Assembly: GCF_001976145.1 (NCBI RefSeq)
Contig: NZ_MOXD01000015.1
Location: 44,735-108,734 of the forward strand
From: Serratia oryzae
GTDB taxonomy: Bacteria > Pseudomonadota > Gammaproteobacteria > Enterobacterales > Enterobacteriaceae
Direction: 5' to 3'
DNA: 64,000 nt
The notes under the pieces were generated by a model that was not told the origin of the DNA, searched no databases, and saw only the letters and a program-made list of their open reading frames with translations. The position numbers were made by a program, and so were the translations under genes. This document shows, in pieces, positions 20,098 through 32,523 of the stretch (position 1 is its first letter; each line of letters begins with the position of its first letter).

Positions 20098-21321
20098 ATG
20101 GCACTGTTCCATTACCAGGCATTAGACGGCCAAGGCAAGAAGCGTCGCGGTGTGCAAGAGGCCGATTCTGCCCGCCATGCCCGCCAACTGTTGCGTGAAC
20201 AAGGGCTGGTGCCCGTCAGCCTGGAAGAAGGGCAGGATGAACGTCAGCGGGCCCGCAGCGGCAAGCGAGCCTTATGGCAGCGCGGGATCAGCAGTGCCGA
20301 TCTGGCGCTGTTGACCCGGCAGTTGGCGACGCTGGTGGCCGCCTCGCTGCCGCTGGAGGAAGCGCTGGATGCGGTGGCAAAGCAGAGTGAAAAACCGCGC
20401 CAGCGCGCACTGATGGCGGCGGTGCGCACCAAGGTGCTGGAAGGGCATTCGCTGGCAGAGGCGATGGGAGGGTATCCCGCCAGTTTTGAACGCCTCTATT
20501 GTGCCATGGTGGCCGCGGGTGAGGCTTCTGGCCATCTGGATCTGGTGCTGAATCGGCTGGCGGATTATACCGAACAGCGTCAGCAGATGCGTGGCCGTAT
20601 CCTGCAGGCGATGATTTACCCCTGCGTACTGACGGTCGTTGCCATCAGCGTGATTGCCATTCTGCTTTCCGCCGTAGTGCCGAAGGTGGTAGAGCAGTTT
20701 GTGCATATGAAGCAGGCGCTGCCGCTGTCTACCCGGGTGCTGATGGGGCTGAGCGACGGCGTGCGAGCCTTTGGCCCCTGGCTACTGTTGCTGATACTGC
20801 TGGGCGTGTTGCTGATGCGCGTGCTGTTGCGCCAGGAATCCCGTCGCGTGGCTTTTCATCGCCAACTGCTGCGCTTGCCGGTGGTTGGCCGCATTGCCCG
20901 TGGCCTGAATACCGCGCGCTATGCCCGCACCTTGAGCATTCTTAATGCCAGTGCGGTGCCGCTGTTGCAAGCGATGCGTATCAGCGGTGAGGTATTGAGC
21001 AATGATTATGCGCGCCGTCAGTTGGCCATCGCCACTGAGTCGGTGCGTGAAGGTGTCAGCCTGCATCGTGCGCTGGAGCGGACGGCGCTGTTCCCCCCAA
21101 TGATGCGCCACATGATTGCCAGCGGTGAACGCAGCGGCGAGCTTGACAGCATGCTGGAACGCGCGGCAGACAACCAGGACCGGGAGTTTAGCGCCCAAAT
21201 GCAGTTGGCGCTGGGGCTGTTTGAGCCTTTGCTGGTGGTGAGTATGGCGGGCGTGGTGCTGTTTATTGTGTTGGCGATCCTGCAACCGATCCTGCAATTG
21301 AATAACATGATGAGTATGTAA
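20098..21321 (+). CDS. gspF: Type II secretion inner-membrane platform protein GspF
   Basis: A 407-residue polytopic protein with two homologous cytoplasmic helical domains and three membrane helices (about 175-195, 222-245 and 375-400). [16 protein letters not shown] and [14 protein letters not shown] are the two repeated GspF-domain signatures. It converts the motion of GspE into pseudopilin extraction. The gene starts one base after the gspE stop. Confidence 0.95.
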   Translation: MALFHYQALDGQGKKRRGVQEADSARHARQLLREQGLVPVSLEEGQDERQRARSGKRALWQRGISSADLALLTRQLATLVAASLPLEEALDAVAKQSEKPRQRALMAAVRTKVLEGHSLAEAMGGYPASFERLYCAMVAAGEASGHLDLVLNRLADYTEQRQQMRGRILQAMIYPCVLTVVAISVIAILLSAVVPKVVEQFVHMKQALPLSTRVLMGLSDGVRAFGPWLLLLILLGVLLMRVLLRQESRRVAFHRQLLRLPVVGRIARGLNTARYARTLSILNASAVPLLQAMRISGEVLSNDYARRQLAIATESVREGVSLHRALERTALFPPMMRHMIASGERSGELDSMLERAADNQDREFSAQMQLALGLFEPLLVVSMAGVVLFIVLAILQPILQLNNMMSM

Positions 21322-21351
21322 ATGATGAATCTGCAACCAACGGAGAGAAAC

Positions 21352-21783
21352 ATGCGGCAACAGCGTCAGCGCGGCTTTACCCTGCTGGAAATTATGGTGG
21401 TGATTGTGATCCTGGGCATTCTGGCGAGCCTGGTGGTGCCTAACCTGATGGGGAACAAGGATAAAGCAGATCACCAGAAAGTGGTGAGCGATCTGGTGGC
21501 GCTTGAGAGCGCGCTGGATATGTACAAGCTGGATAACGGCCGTTACCCGACGACCGAGCAGGGGTTGCAGGCGCTGGTCAGCAAACCTTCAGCCCAACCG
21601 GAACCACGCAATTACCCGAAAGACGGCTATATCCGCCGCCTGCCGCAGGATCCGTGGGGTGCCGACTACCAGTTACTGAGCCCTGGGCAGCATGGTCAGA
21701 TCGATATTTTCTCTTATGGCCCGGATGGCATGCCGGACACAGAGGATGATATCGGCAACTGGACGATCGGTAACAAGAAGTAG
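21352..21783 (+). CDS. gspG: Major pseudopilin GspG
   Basis: The 143-residue major pseudopilin. The type IV leader is RQRG/FTLLEIMVVIVILGILA, with cleavage after Gly, N-methyl-Phe1 and Glu5. The C-terminal part has the calcium-binding loop typical of GspG (YGPDGMPDTEDDIGNW). ATG 21352 with GGAGAG 5 bases upstream is preferred to the in-frame ATG at 21322. It shares its last base with the GTG start of gspH. Confidence 0.96.
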   Translation: MRQQRQRGFTLLEIMVVIVILGILASLVVPNLMGNKDKADHQKVVSDLVALESALDMYKLDNGRYPTTEQGLQALVSKPSAQPEPRNYPKDGYIRRLPQDPWGADYQLLSPGQHGQIDIFSYGPDGMPDTEDDIGNWTIGNKK

Positions 21784-22334
21784 TGCGTCAGCGCGGCTTC
21801 ACGCTGCTGGAGATGATGCTGGTGGTGCTGCTGATTGGCAGTGCTGCCAGCCTGGTGGTGATGTCATTTCCTGCCGTACAGCAAAAGACCCCGCAACAGC
21901 AGCTTGCGCGTTTTCAGGCACAGCTGGATTTTGCCTTGGACGACAGCCAGCAAAACGGCCAACTGCTGGGGATCCAGGTGCGGCCAGACGGCTGGGAGTT
22001 CAAGCTGTTGCAGCGGCAACTGGCAGAAAACGGCACTTCGGCGCCGGGTTCTGACGTTTGGCAGGGGTATTTCTGGCAAACCTGGCAGCCGCGCCGTGCT
22101 GCCTTAGGCAGTGAACTGCCGGATGACGTGCGGCTTGAGCTGCAGTTCCCCAGCTTGCATGAGTGGCCAACGGCCAGTGCCACTGAGGCAGAGCCGGATA
22201 TTTTGCTGCTGCCTGGTGGTGAGGTAACGCCGTTTACCCTGGTGTTCAGGCAGGCGGGGAGCGGTGCGGAAGCCTGGCTGCGCATAGACGATGCCGGAAC
22301 GATCAGCACTTCAGAACATGGGGCCGCACCGTGA
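21783..22334 (+). CDS. gspH: Minor pseudopilin GspH
   Basis: A 183-residue minor pseudopilin with leader RQRG/FTLLEMMLVVLLIGSAA and a C-terminal beta-rich GspH domain. The GTG start at 21783 overlaps the gspG stop. It belongs to the priming tip of the pseudopilus with GspI, J and K. Confidence 0.93.
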   Translation: MRQRGFTLLEMMLVVLLIGSAASLVVMSFPAVQQKTPQQQLARFQAQLDFALDDSQQNGQLLGIQVRPDGWEFKLLQRQLAENGTSAPGSDVWQGYFWQTWQPRRAALGSELPDDVRLELQFPSLHEWPTASATEAEPDILLLPGGEVTPFTLVFRQAGSGAEAWLRIDDAGTISTSEHGAAP

Positions 22335-22696
22335 AAGCGCAACGAGGGATGACGCTGCTGGAAGTGCTGGTGGCGCTGGTGGTGTTCGCTCTGGCAGGCT
22401 TGGCGCTGTTGCAAACCACGGCACTGCAGGCAAGCGGCATTGGCCGTATGGAAGAGAAAGTGCTGGCAAACTGGCTGGCAGATAATCAGCAGGTGCAACT
22501 GCGCCTGGATAAAGTCTGGCCAGAGAAGAGTTGGAGTGGGAAATCCGTCACCTTTGCCGGAGAGGAGTGGTACCTGCGCTGGCGAGGGGTGGATACCGAA
22601 ATCAGTCAACTGCGTGCGCTGGATGTTGAGGTGCGGCGCAAAAAAGAAGATACGGCCGCATTGATTTCTCTGCGTAGCTACGTGGTGCGTGAATGA
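22331..22696 (+). CDS. gspI: Minor pseudopilin GspI
   Basis: A 121-residue minor pseudopilin with leader [21 protein letters not shown]. It forms the core of the GspI-J-K tip that nucleates the pseudopilus. The GTG start at 22331 overlaps the gspH stop by four bases, and the stop overlaps gspJ. Confidence 0.93.
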   Translation: MKAQRGMTLLEVLVALVVFALAGLALLQTTALQASGIGRMEEKVLANWLADNQQVQLRLDKVWPEKSWSGKSVTFAGEEWYLRWRGVDTEISQLRALDVEVRRKKEDTAALISLRSYVVRE

Positions 22697-23292
22697 ATCG
22701 CCAACAGGTGCAGGGCTTTACCCTGCTGGAGATGTTGCTGGCATTGGCTATTTTTGCCGCACTGAGCATCAGCGCCTTTCAGGTGTTACAGGGGGTGATG
22801 CGTAATGATGAAATCTCCCAGAGCAAGGTACAGCGCCTGGCCGAGCTGCAGCGGGCATTTGTGCAGATGGAGGGGGATTTTGGGCAGATCATCCCGCGCC
22901 GTAGCCGGGGGAGTGAGCGTCTGCTCTCTGCCGCGCCTTACCAATTGCAGAGTGAGGACTGGGCCGTGTCTTTCATGCGCAATAGCTGGCAAAACCCGCT
23001 GGGGATGCTGTCACGCTCCGAGTTACAGAACGTGGGCTATCGCCTGCGTCAGCAGCAGTTAGAACGGTTGAGCTACACCCATGCGGATCCGCAGGTGGGA
23101 GAGGCTCCGATCGTTAAGGTTTTGCTCAGCGGCGTCAGCGCTTTTCGCCTGCGCTTTTTTGCCAAAGGTGCCTGGCAAGAGAGTTGGGACAGCGCCACCA
23201 CGTTACCGCAAGGGATTGAAGTGACGCTGACGGTGAACGGTTTTGGCGAGTTGACCCGGCTGTTTTTGATCACCGAAGAGGTAAAAGAATGA
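22693..23292 (+). CDS. gspJ: Minor pseudopilin GspJ
   Basis: A 199-residue minor pseudopilin, leader [21 protein letters not shown], with the GspJ domain ([18 protein letters not shown] and later RLRFF). ATG at 22693 overlaps the gspI stop. Part of the tip complex with GspI and GspK. Confidence 0.94.
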   Translation: MNRQQVQGFTLLEMLLALAIFAALSISAFQVLQGVMRNDEISQSKVQRLAELQRAFVQMEGDFGQIIPRRSRGSERLLSAAPYQLQSEDWAVSFMRNSWQNPLGMLSRSELQNVGYRLRQQQLERLSYTHADPQVGEAPIVKVLLSGVSAFRLRFFAKGAWQESWDSATTLPQGIEVTLTVNGFGELTRLFLITEEVKE

Positions 23293-24266
23293 GGGCGCGG
23301 CAACGGGGCGTTGCGCTACTGGTGGTGTTGCTGATCCTGGCACTGATGGTGACGGTGGCTGCCACCATTGCCGAGCGCAACGGGCGGACTTACCTACGCA
23401 CCGTGGCGCAGTTGGATCACCAGCAGGCGAAGTGGTATGGCCGTGCGGCAGAAGCGCTGGCCGGTAAAATCCTGCAGATGGATACGCTGGATTCACCGGA
23501 GAAAACCCATCTGGCGCAAAACTGGGCACAGGAAGAGCGCCGCTTCCCGGTTGAAGGGGGCGAATTGCGGGGGCAGATCGTCGATGCTCAGGCCTGCTTT
23601 AATCTTAATGCCATTAATCAGGGGGCGACTGACCCGACAGTTATGCCGTATCCCGCCAAGGTTTTTCTGCAGTTGTTGAAAAATCTGCAGGTGGAACCGC
23701 TGCAGGCAGCACAGGTAACCGCCGCCTTGCGCGACTGGATCGACAGTGACAGCGAACCGGTGATTGGGGGCGCGGAAGATGAGGTCTATATGGCGTTGGA
23801 GGTGCCTTACCTGCCTGCCAATCAGCCGATGAAGGATGTCAGCGAGTTGCGCACCGTGTCTGGCGTTGACGCCAGCCTTTATCGCCAACTGCTGCCCTAT
23901 GTCTGCGCGTTGCCAAAGCAGACGCTGTTGGTGAACGTGAATACTCTGCGTGAATCGCAGGGGCCGTTACTGGCGGCATTGTTTCTGACGGAGTTTGATC
24001 CTAGTGCCGCGACACAACTGTTGCAGCAGCGCCCGCGTGAAGGGTGGGCCAGCGTGACGGCATTTTTGGCACAGCCGCAGTTACAGGGCATCGAGACATC
24101 AGCCGTGAGGCCAGTGCTGGCGGTGAAGAGCGATTTTTTTCTGGCCAATTTCAGCGTGCTGATGGGGAACAACCATTTTAGTCAGCACAGTTTATTGCAG
24201 CGCACGGGCAATAATTTTCAGGTGGTACAGCGCAAATACGGATTAAGCATGATGGTGACGCCTTGA
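23289..24266 (+). CDS. gspK: Pseudopilus tip protein GspK
   Basis: A 325-residue large minor pseudopilin that caps the fibre. Leader [21 protein letters not shown] lacks Glu at mature position 5, as is usual for GspK/XcpX. The large helical domain includes FNLNAINQ and [20 protein letters not shown]. Start overlaps gspJ by four bases. Confidence 0.94.
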   Translation: MRARQRGVALLVVLLILALMVTVAATIAERNGRTYLRTVAQLDHQQAKWYGRAAEALAGKILQMDTLDSPEKTHLAQNWAQEERRFPVEGGELRGQIVDAQACFNLNAINQGATDPTVMPYPAKVFLQLLKNLQVEPLQAAQVTAALRDWIDSDSEPVIGGAEDEVYMALEVPYLPANQPMKDVSELRTVSGVDASLYRQLLPYVCALPKQTLLVNVNTLRESQGPLLAALFLTEFDPSAATQLLQQRPREGWASVTAFLAQPQLQGIETSAVRPVLAVKSDFFLANFSVLMGNNHFSQHSLLQRTGNNFQVVQRKYGLSMMVTP

Positions 24267-25465
24267 TAGAGAACATGAAGCGCAGTGGGGAAGTACGGTT
24301 AATTCTGCGTTTGCCCAGTGACGACACTCAGCCGATATTGTGGCGATTAGTGTCTTCAGACAGTCATCGGCACGGTAGCCTGGCGGCAGGGGAAACCGAT
24401 CCTGAACTGGTACGCCTGCTGGCGGCTTATCCTGCCTGGGTGCTGGTGCCAGCGAGCGAGTTTGCTTTTCATCAGGTGACGCTGCCGCGCCGCGCCCGGC
24501 GCCAAAGTTTGCAGGTGTTGCCGTTTATGCTGGAGGAGCAGTTGGCAACGGAGGTTGAGCGCCTGCATTTTGCCATTTTGCAGCAAAGTGGCGATGTCTG
24601 CGACGTCGCGGTAGTGGAAAAAAGTGCCATGCGGCAGTGGATTAGCCGCTGTGAGCAACTGAGCGTGCGGGTTCAGGCCCTGCTGCCCGACGTGTTGATG
24701 CTGCCGCTGATCGCCGATGGCTGGAGCGCCGTTTGCCTGAACGATCAATGGCTGTTCCGCCGTGAAGCGCATGCCGGAATGATCGTGGAGTCATCCTGGC
24801 TGGCGGAACTGCTGGCGATGTCGGCTCCGCCGGTCATTGAGAGCTACTCCCCACCGCCTATGCAGGCGCAAGGTCTGGCGCAATGGCGCGTGCGGCCAGC
24901 GCGTGATGTGCTGCAACTGGCGGCAGAAGGTGAGATTTATCGCGGGGCCGATCTGCGCCAGGGCGAGTTTACCCCTTCCAGCCCCTGGCGCGCGGGATTA
25001 CGCCCTTGGCGCCCGGTGATGCTGGCACTGGCGGGCTATTTATTGCTGCTGTGTGTGGACGCGGGCTGGTCGCATTACCGTCTTTGGCAACAGTCTGAGC
25101 ATTGGCGGCAGGAAAGTGTGCGCCTCTACAAGCAACTGTTTCCCACAGAGAGAAACGTGGTTAACCCGCGCGTGCAGATGCAGCAGCACTTACAGCAGTT
25201 GCAACCAACTGCGCAGGCCGGGCTGAACGAGCAGGTGCGCCAATTGCAGCAACTGCTGACGGGGGCTTCGACCCTCCGCCTCCAGGCGTTGGCCTATGAC
25301 GCAGGCAGTAAAGAGCTGAAAGTCGATCTGCATGCGGCTTCCTTCCAGGCGTTGGAACAGTTCCAGCAGCGCGCCGGGCAGCATTACCGGGTGCAACCTG
25401 GTGAGATCAAGCAAAACCCACATGGCGTCGAGAGCCGCTTGATTCTGGGGATACAGCATGAATGA
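24263..25465 (+). CDS. gspL: Type II secretion assembly protein GspL
   Basis: About 400 residues: a cytoplasmic actin-like domain (1-235) that recruits GspE, one membrane helix at about 250-270 (RPVMLALAGYLLLLCVDAG) and a periplasmic ferredoxin-like domain that pairs with GspM. The TTG at 24263 overlaps the gspK stop. ATG 24275 (MKRSGEVRLILRLP) is an equally plausible start with no clear ribosome-binding site for either. Confidence 0.92.
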   Translation: MIENMKRSGEVRLILRLPSDDTQPILWRLVSSDSHRHGSLAAGETDPELVRLLAAYPAWVLVPASEFAFHQVTLPRRARRQSLQVLPFMLEEQLATEVERLHFAILQQSGDVCDVAVVEKSAMRQWISRCEQLSVRVQALLPDVLMLPLIADGWSAVCLNDQWLFRREAHAGMIVESSWLAELLAMSAPPVIESYSPPPMQAQGLAQWRVRPARDVLQLAAEGEIYRGADLRQGEFTPSSPWRAGLRPWRPVMLALAGYLLLLCVDAGWSHYRLWQQSEHWRQESVRLYKQLFPTERNVVNPRVQMQQHLQQLQPTAQAGLNEQVRQLQQLLTGASTLRLQALAYDAGSKELKVDLHAASFQALEQFQQRAGQHYRVQPGEIKQNPHGVESRLILGIQHE

Positions 25466-25949
25466 ACTTAAGCGCCGTTGGCTGCAAATCAGCCCGCGAG
25501 AACGCCGGTTGGTAGTAGGGTGTGGCCTGTTGCTCATCTTGTGGCTGTGTTATTACGCGCTATGGCTGCCTTGGCAACAACAGACCGAGCAGTGGCAGCG
25601 GACCCTCGCCCGTGAGAAGGGCACGGTGGAATGGATGCTACAACAGGCACCGCGCCTGCGTGAGCAAGGGGCCCGGCCAATGCCGCAGGGGGAATCCCTC
25701 AGTTTGTCAGCGACGGTGACGCGCAGCGCCGCCGTACAAGGCCTGAATATCACCCGCCTACAGCCGCAGGGCGAACGCTTGGCAGTCACGCTGGAACCGA
25801 GCGATTTTAATTTGCTGATGCAATGGCTCACCCAGTTGGAGCAGCAATACCGCGTGCGCATCGTGGCGTTTGAGGTTGCCGCGCAAGCCAATAAACCGGG
25901 CTGGGTAATGGTCAACAAACTGATGCTGGAGCGCAGCGATGGGCGCTAA
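25458..25949 (+). CDS. gspM: Type II secretion protein GspM
   Basis: A 163-residue bitopic protein with a membrane helix at about 19-38 (LVVGCGLLLILWLCYYALWL) and a periplasmic ferredoxin-like domain that dimerises with GspL. The gene overlaps gspL by 8 bases and gspN by 11, showing tight coupling. Confidence 0.92.
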   Translation: MNELKRRWLQISPRERRLVVGCGLLLILWLCYYALWLPWQQQTEQWQRTLAREKGTVEWMLQQAPRLREQGARPMPQGESLSLSATVTRSAAVQGLNITRLQPQGERLAVTLEPSDFNLLMQWLTQLEQQYRVRIVAFEVAAQANKPGWVMVNKLMLERSDGR

Positions 25950-26682
25950 AGCGAAAAAAACCGCGCTGTTGCTGTTTTGCTATCTGTTGTTGTTAGGATG
26001 GAACGCGCCAGCGCAGCTAGTGCGGGCTTTTTTACCTGCTGAGATCGGTGTCGGCAGCTTTTCTGGCTCTTTGTGGCAGGGCAGCGCGCACCAGTTAAAC
26101 TTGCGTAACTTCACCTTGCCAGAGGTGAGCTGGCAACTGACCTGGTCCGCATGGCGGCCTGCGCTGAAGCTTGAGCTGCGCGATCCGCAAGGGATTCAAG
26201 GCAGTGGGATCCTGCGTGGCTGGTGGAACCTGCAACTGCATGCGTGGCAGCTTTCCGCTCCGGCAGATTTTATCCAGCAGCAGTTGCCGTTGCCCGTGCC
26301 GGTGAGCGTTCAGGGCAGGCTGCAACTGCGCCTACTGCTGGGGGAATTCAGCCCGCGTGGGTGCGCGAGCCTCAGCGGTGGCGTGGTTAACTGGCAGAAT
26401 GCCCAGTTGGCGACTCCGTTGGGGGAAGTCGCTTTGGCTAATGTGCAGGGCCAACTTAGCTGCGATAGCCAAGGGGCGTTGGCGCTGGTGCTGAAACAGA
26501 ACTCTTCGCAGCTAAGCCTGACGGGACGTGGCACCGTTGCATTCGACGGGCGCTATCAGTTCAGGGGGCAACTGCGCAGCGGGCCCGAACTGCCCGCGAT
26601 GATGAAATCGCTGATGGGGCAGTTGGGCAGGGCCGACGATCAGGGGCAGATCCCCTGGCAGGTTCAGGGAAGGTTGCTTTGA
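25939..26682 (+). CDS. gspN: Type II secretion protein GspN
   Basis: A 247-residue protein of the GspN family: one N-terminal membrane helix (about 8-25) and a periplasmic beta-rich domain (FSGSLWQGSAHQL, FTLPEVSWQLTWSAWRPALKLE). It is an accessory subunit, dispensable in some systems, but present in the Pul and Out loci. Confidence 0.9.
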   Translation: MGAKAKKTALLLFCYLLLLGWNAPAQLVRAFLPAEIGVGSFSGSLWQGSAHQLNLRNFTLPEVSWQLTWSAWRPALKLELRDPQGIQGSGILRGWWNLQLHAWQLSAPADFIQQQLPLPVPVSVQGRLQLRLLLGEFSPRGCASLSGGVVNWQNAQLATPLGEVALANVQGQLSCDSQGALALVLKQNSSQLSLTGRGTVAFDGRYQFRGQLRSGPELPAMMKSLMGQLGRADDQGQIPWQVQGRLL

Positions 26683-26716
26683 CCTGTAATAACATGACTA
26701 ATAACAGGGATATTAT

Positions 26717-27559
26717 GTGAATTTGTTAGTGGATTTTGCTGCGGCTTTTCCTCTTTTCTGGCTGTGCTTTGTTGGGCTGCTGGGGGCGATTGTCGGCAGC
26801 TTTCTCAACGTGGTGATTTACCGCTTGCCCGTGATGCTGGAAATGCGCTGGCAACGTGAAGCCCTGCTGCAACTGGCGCAGCCTTTGCCTGAGTCCGTGC
26901 CGCGTTTTAACCTGCTGCTGCCGCGCTCCTGTTGCCCCCATTGCCAGCACCCGGTGGCCACCAGGGATAATATTCCGCTGTTGAGCTTTTTGTGGCTCCA
27001 GGGCAAAGCCCGTTGCTGCGGTGAAACTATTTCCTGGCGTTACCCATTGGTGGAAGTGGCGACGGCGCTGCTGTTTGTGCTGGCCGCGTTGGCCTGGCCG
27101 CTGGGTATGCCGCTGCTGGGGGCCTGGATATTCCTGTCTGTTTTATTGGCGCTGGCGGTGATCGACCACCATACGCAACTGTTGCCGGATGTGCTGACGT
27201 TGCCGCTGCTGTGGCTCGGCCTGCTGTTTAACCTGCAAGGGCAGTTTGTGGCGTTGGAGCAGGCGATCATCGGTGCAGTGGCCGGGTATCTCTGTTTATG
27301 GAGCCTGTTCTGGCTGTTCAAGTTGGCCACCGGCAAAGAAGCGCTCGGCTACGGTGACTTTAAATTACTGGCGGCGCTGGGGGCCTGGTTAGGTTGGCAG
27401 GCCCTGCCGCAGGTGATCCTGGTGGCGGCGGGAGGTGGGTTATTGTTCACCTTGGTGCAGCGTGGGTTGGCGCAAAAAGACTTTAATCAGCCGTTAGCTT
27501 TTGGCCCGTGGCTTGCGCTGGCCGGTGCGCTCAATCTGTTGATACCCTTATTTTTTTAG
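26717..27559 (+). CDS. gspO: Prepilin peptidase/N-methyltransferase GspO
   Basis: A 280-residue polytopic aspartic protease that cuts and N-methylates the pseudopilins GspG-K. The zinc/cysteine cytoplasmic loop is CCPHCQHP...RCCGETISWRYP, and the two catalytic aspartates lie in VIDHHTQLLPD and GYGDFKLLAALG. GTG at 26717 is the only start that keeps the first helix. It ends the gsp operon, with a strong terminator about 30 bases on. Confidence 0.95.
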   Translation: MNLLVDFAAAFPLFWLCFVGLLGAIVGSFLNVVIYRLPVMLEMRWQREALLQLAQPLPESVPRFNLLLPRSCCPHCQHPVATRDNIPLLSFLWLQGKARCCGETISWRYPLVEVATALLFVLAALAWPLGMPLLGAWIFLSVLLALAVIDHHTQLLPDVLTLPLLWLGLLFNLQGQFVALEQAIIGAVAGYLCLWSLFWLFKLATGKEALGYGDFKLLAALGAWLGWQALPQVILVAAGGGLLFTLVQRGLAQKDFNQPLAFGPWLALAGALNLLIPLFF

Positions 27560-27590
27560 ATGGCAACGCTGTAAATTCCAGTTTTGTTTG

Positions 27591-27621
27591 CCGCCTTCCT
27601 GCTCAGGAAAGCGGTTTTTTT
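27591..27621 (+). terminator. Terminator of the gspC-O operon
   Basis: CCGCCTTCCT-GCTC-AGGAAAGCGG (one mismatch) followed by seven T residues, 32 bases past the gspO stop. Confidence 0.8.
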
Positions 27622-27643
27622 AGTCATACTTATGGGGAAGTGT

Positions 27644-28738
27644 ATGTATAAAGTGACGATGTTGGCAGCATTGCTGCTGGGGGCGCTTAATGCTCAGGCA
27701 GCAACGGTTTATACCGGAGACAAGATTGATGGCCATCCGGTGATCAGCAAGCTGGACGTTGAGGATCTGGAGGCGGGCAAGGTTCACCGCTTTATGTTCC
27801 AAGGGGCCAGTAATGGCATCAGCCAGCATTGGTACGTGCCTGTTATGGTTGCCAAAGGGGCTCAGCCGGGCCCTAAGCTGGGGCTGCAAGCGGCCATTCA
27901 TGGCGATGAACTGAACGGCACCCGGGTTATCCAGCAGGTGTTTGAGAAACTGAACCCTGCCGAGTTGAAAGGCAGCGTCGTAGGGGCAATTGGCGCTAAC
28001 CCTTCCGGTATGTTAGCCAATAACCGTAACTGGCAACTGGTGAATGACGGTGGTGATATGGTCGATTTCAACCGTATCTGGCCGGGCAAAGAGAAAGGCA
28101 ATACCGCGGAACAGCACGCCTGGTTGCTGTGGAATAATCTGTGGACAGGCAACGTGGGCATGTTTGTCGACATGCATACGCAAAGCCGTGGGACCGAATA
28201 TCCGCTGTTTATTTATGCCGATTACCGCAATCCGCAGGTCAAGCAAATGGCCGAGCTGTTCCCGGCAGATCAGATTAAAGCCGATCCGGGCGAAAAAGGC
28301 TCTGTAGAAACGACCTTTGTTGAAAACAAGATCCCTGCCATCACGCTGGAAATCGGCAAACCGAAGCTGTATCAGCCTGAACTGATCGCACGTAGCGTAA
28401 CGGGCGTGCATAACCTGATGATCCAGCAGGGGATGATCGCCGGGCAGTTAGGTGAGACAGCACAACAGCAGAAAACCTATATCGGCAATGAAATGAGCTC
28501 GATCCGTGCGGAAGTCGGTGGTTTTGCCGAGATTTTGGTCAAGGTGGGCGATGAGGTAACCAAAGGGCAGAAAGTGGCGGTACAGCGTAATGCTTTTGGT
28601 GACGTGATTCGTGAATATACGGCAACGCACGACGGTAAGGTGCTGGCGATTGGCGACGATCCTCTGCGGGAAGCGCGTGGCCTGCTGGTGCGAATCCTGT
28701 TTAATAATCCGGATCCTCAATGCGCTAATGGTTGTTAA
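27644..28738 (+). CDS. Secreted succinylglutamate desuccinylase/aspartoacylase-family protein
   Basis: A 364-residue M14-like zinc metallohydrolase with a signal peptide (MYKVTMLAALLLGALNAQA), so it acts in the periplasm or outside. The zinc ligands His and Glu are in AAIHGDELNG and a further His in FVDMHTQSRG. NRNWQLVNDGGDMVDFNRIWPG and ITLEIGKP also fit the AstE/AspA family. The C-terminal part (about 290-364) is a beta-barrel-like biotinyl/lipoyl-type segment seen in this family. ATG 27644 follows GGGGAAG. The substrate is unknown; catabolic AstE itself is cytoplasmic, so the exported form is notable. Confidence 0.8.
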   Translation: MYKVTMLAALLLGALNAQAATVYTGDKIDGHPVISKLDVEDLEAGKVHRFMFQGASNGISQHWYVPVMVAKGAQPGPKLGLQAAIHGDELNGTRVIQQVFEKLNPAELKGSVVGAIGANPSGMLANNRNWQLVNDGGDMVDFNRIWPGKEKGNTAEQHAWLLWNNLWTGNVGMFVDMHTQSRGTEYPLFIYADYRNPQVKQMAELFPADQIKADPGEKGSVETTFVENKIPAITLEIGKPKLYQPELIARSVTGVHNLMIQQGMIAGQLGETAQQQKTYIGNEMSSIRAEVGGFAEILVKVGDEVTKGQKVAVQRNAFGDVIREYTATHDGKVLAIGDDPLREARGLLVRILFNNPDPQCANGC

Positions 28739-28818
28739 TTCCAATTGTGCGTAATGACCCCAAATAAACGATGGTTTAGATGATCTAGATCCAAATTTTG
28801 CAGTTTTTTATCCCGGAT

Positions 28819-28869
28819 CGCACTATTGGAGTACATTTTATGACCGTTGGGTGTATCTTCAATAGTGCG
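28819..28869. repeat. Inverted repeat upstream of the 69-residue ORF
   Basis: CGCACTATTG (28819-28828) and CAATAGTGCG (28860-28869) are perfect inverted copies 31 bases apart, with further partial pairing inward (GAGTAC / GTATCTT). It could be a cruciform, a long stem or paired operator halves. Confidence 0.5.
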
Positions 28870-28916
28870 GCTCATTTGACGAGCCCGTTGATATCTTGAT
28901 TTTGGCACGTCACTTT

Positions 28917-28987
28917 TATACCCAATTAGGGGTTGAGATGCAGGCTGGCAGTGACGCCTCCTTGCAACTTCAAGCTCGCAGGGTATA
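28917..28987. repeat. Short palindromic repeat with TATACCC/GGGTATA ends (ERIC-like remnant)
   Basis: A 71-base stretch bounded by TATACCC and GGGTATA, the termini typical of ERIC-type elements, containing CTTGCAACTTCAAG near one end. The internal ERIC core is absent, so it may be a deletion derivative or a different small repeat. Confidence 0.4.
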
Positions 28988-29012
28988 GCGTGAAAGATTC
29001 AGGAGGGGTCAG

Positions 29013-29222
29013 ATGGAAACCTTGGAAAGATGTTATGTGTATGCGAAGAACACGAGCAATATGGATTTTCTCGCGTCTACTGTAGCCTTCTTAGAGTTTC
29101 AGGGACGGGAAATCAATGCCCAGGATGTGGCTGGCAATATGTCACGCGAGCAAAGTGATAGCTTTTTTGAACGGCTTACTCACTATCGCACTATTTATAG
29201 AAAGCAAATACAGTTATCGTAA
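29013..29222 (+). CDS. Small protein of unknown function (69 aa)
   Basis: METLERCYVYAKNTSNMDFL begins a 69-residue, probably helical, soluble protein with no signal peptide or membrane segment. I do not recognise the family. Support for coding: GGAGGGG ribosome-binding site 8 bases before ATG 29013, a good intrinsic terminator immediately after the stop, and a repeat-containing upstream region that may hold a promoter. Size and charge pattern are like those of small enterobacterial regulatory proteins, but that is only an impression. Confidence 0.6.
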   Translation: METLERCYVYAKNTSNMDFLASTVAFLEFQGREINAQDVAGNMSREQSDSFFERLTHYRTIYRKQIQLS

Positions 29223-29228
29223 AATATT

Positions 29229-29254
29229 AAGCCCCGAGAATTCGGGGCTTTTTT
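29229..29254. terminator. Bidirectional terminator between the small ORF and the 6-phospho-alpha-glucosidase gene
   Basis: AAGCCCCGA-GAAT-TCGGGGCTT followed by TTTT on the plus strand; a 9-bp perfect stem. The minus side also has an A/T-rich flank, so it can serve the convergent gene. Confidence 0.8.
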
Positions 29255-29310
29255 CGCTTTATGATCGGGGGAAAAACAGACCAAACCTCAAGCGCTGGCT
29301 GCTATGGGGT

Positions 29311-32240
<2,930 letters not shown>

Positions 32241-32401
32241 TGTTAAATCCTCACGTAACAACTTGAAGGGTTTTTTTATATTGGTCTGGGTGGAGAGTAA
32301 GAAGCTGCCGTTGGCTTAGCTTGATCTGACATGCCGATTCGTGATCGCTTTCATGGTTTTTCTTTAGGCTAAGTGGTCTATTTTTAAGGGGATTGATAGA
32401 C

Positions 32402-32417
32402 ACAATAATTTTATTGT
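32402..32417. promoter_or_regulatory. Palindromic operator candidate between the PTS and GntR genes
   Basis: ACAATAA-TT-TTATTGT, perfect 7-base arms, lies in the divergent intergenic region (32241-32523), flanked by AGAC and GTCT half-sites. A CRP-like CGTGATCGCTTTCATG lies about 60 bases to the left. The palindrome is a plausible GntR binding site. Confidence 0.4.
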
Positions 32418-32523
32418 CAGAGTCTGCTATTTTTATCTTTAAATTATTAATTAAGAATCAGCCAATTAATCACGCTGTGGGTGATGAATTAAACCAAGTG
32501 CCGGGCGCTAAAGAGGTCTACAG

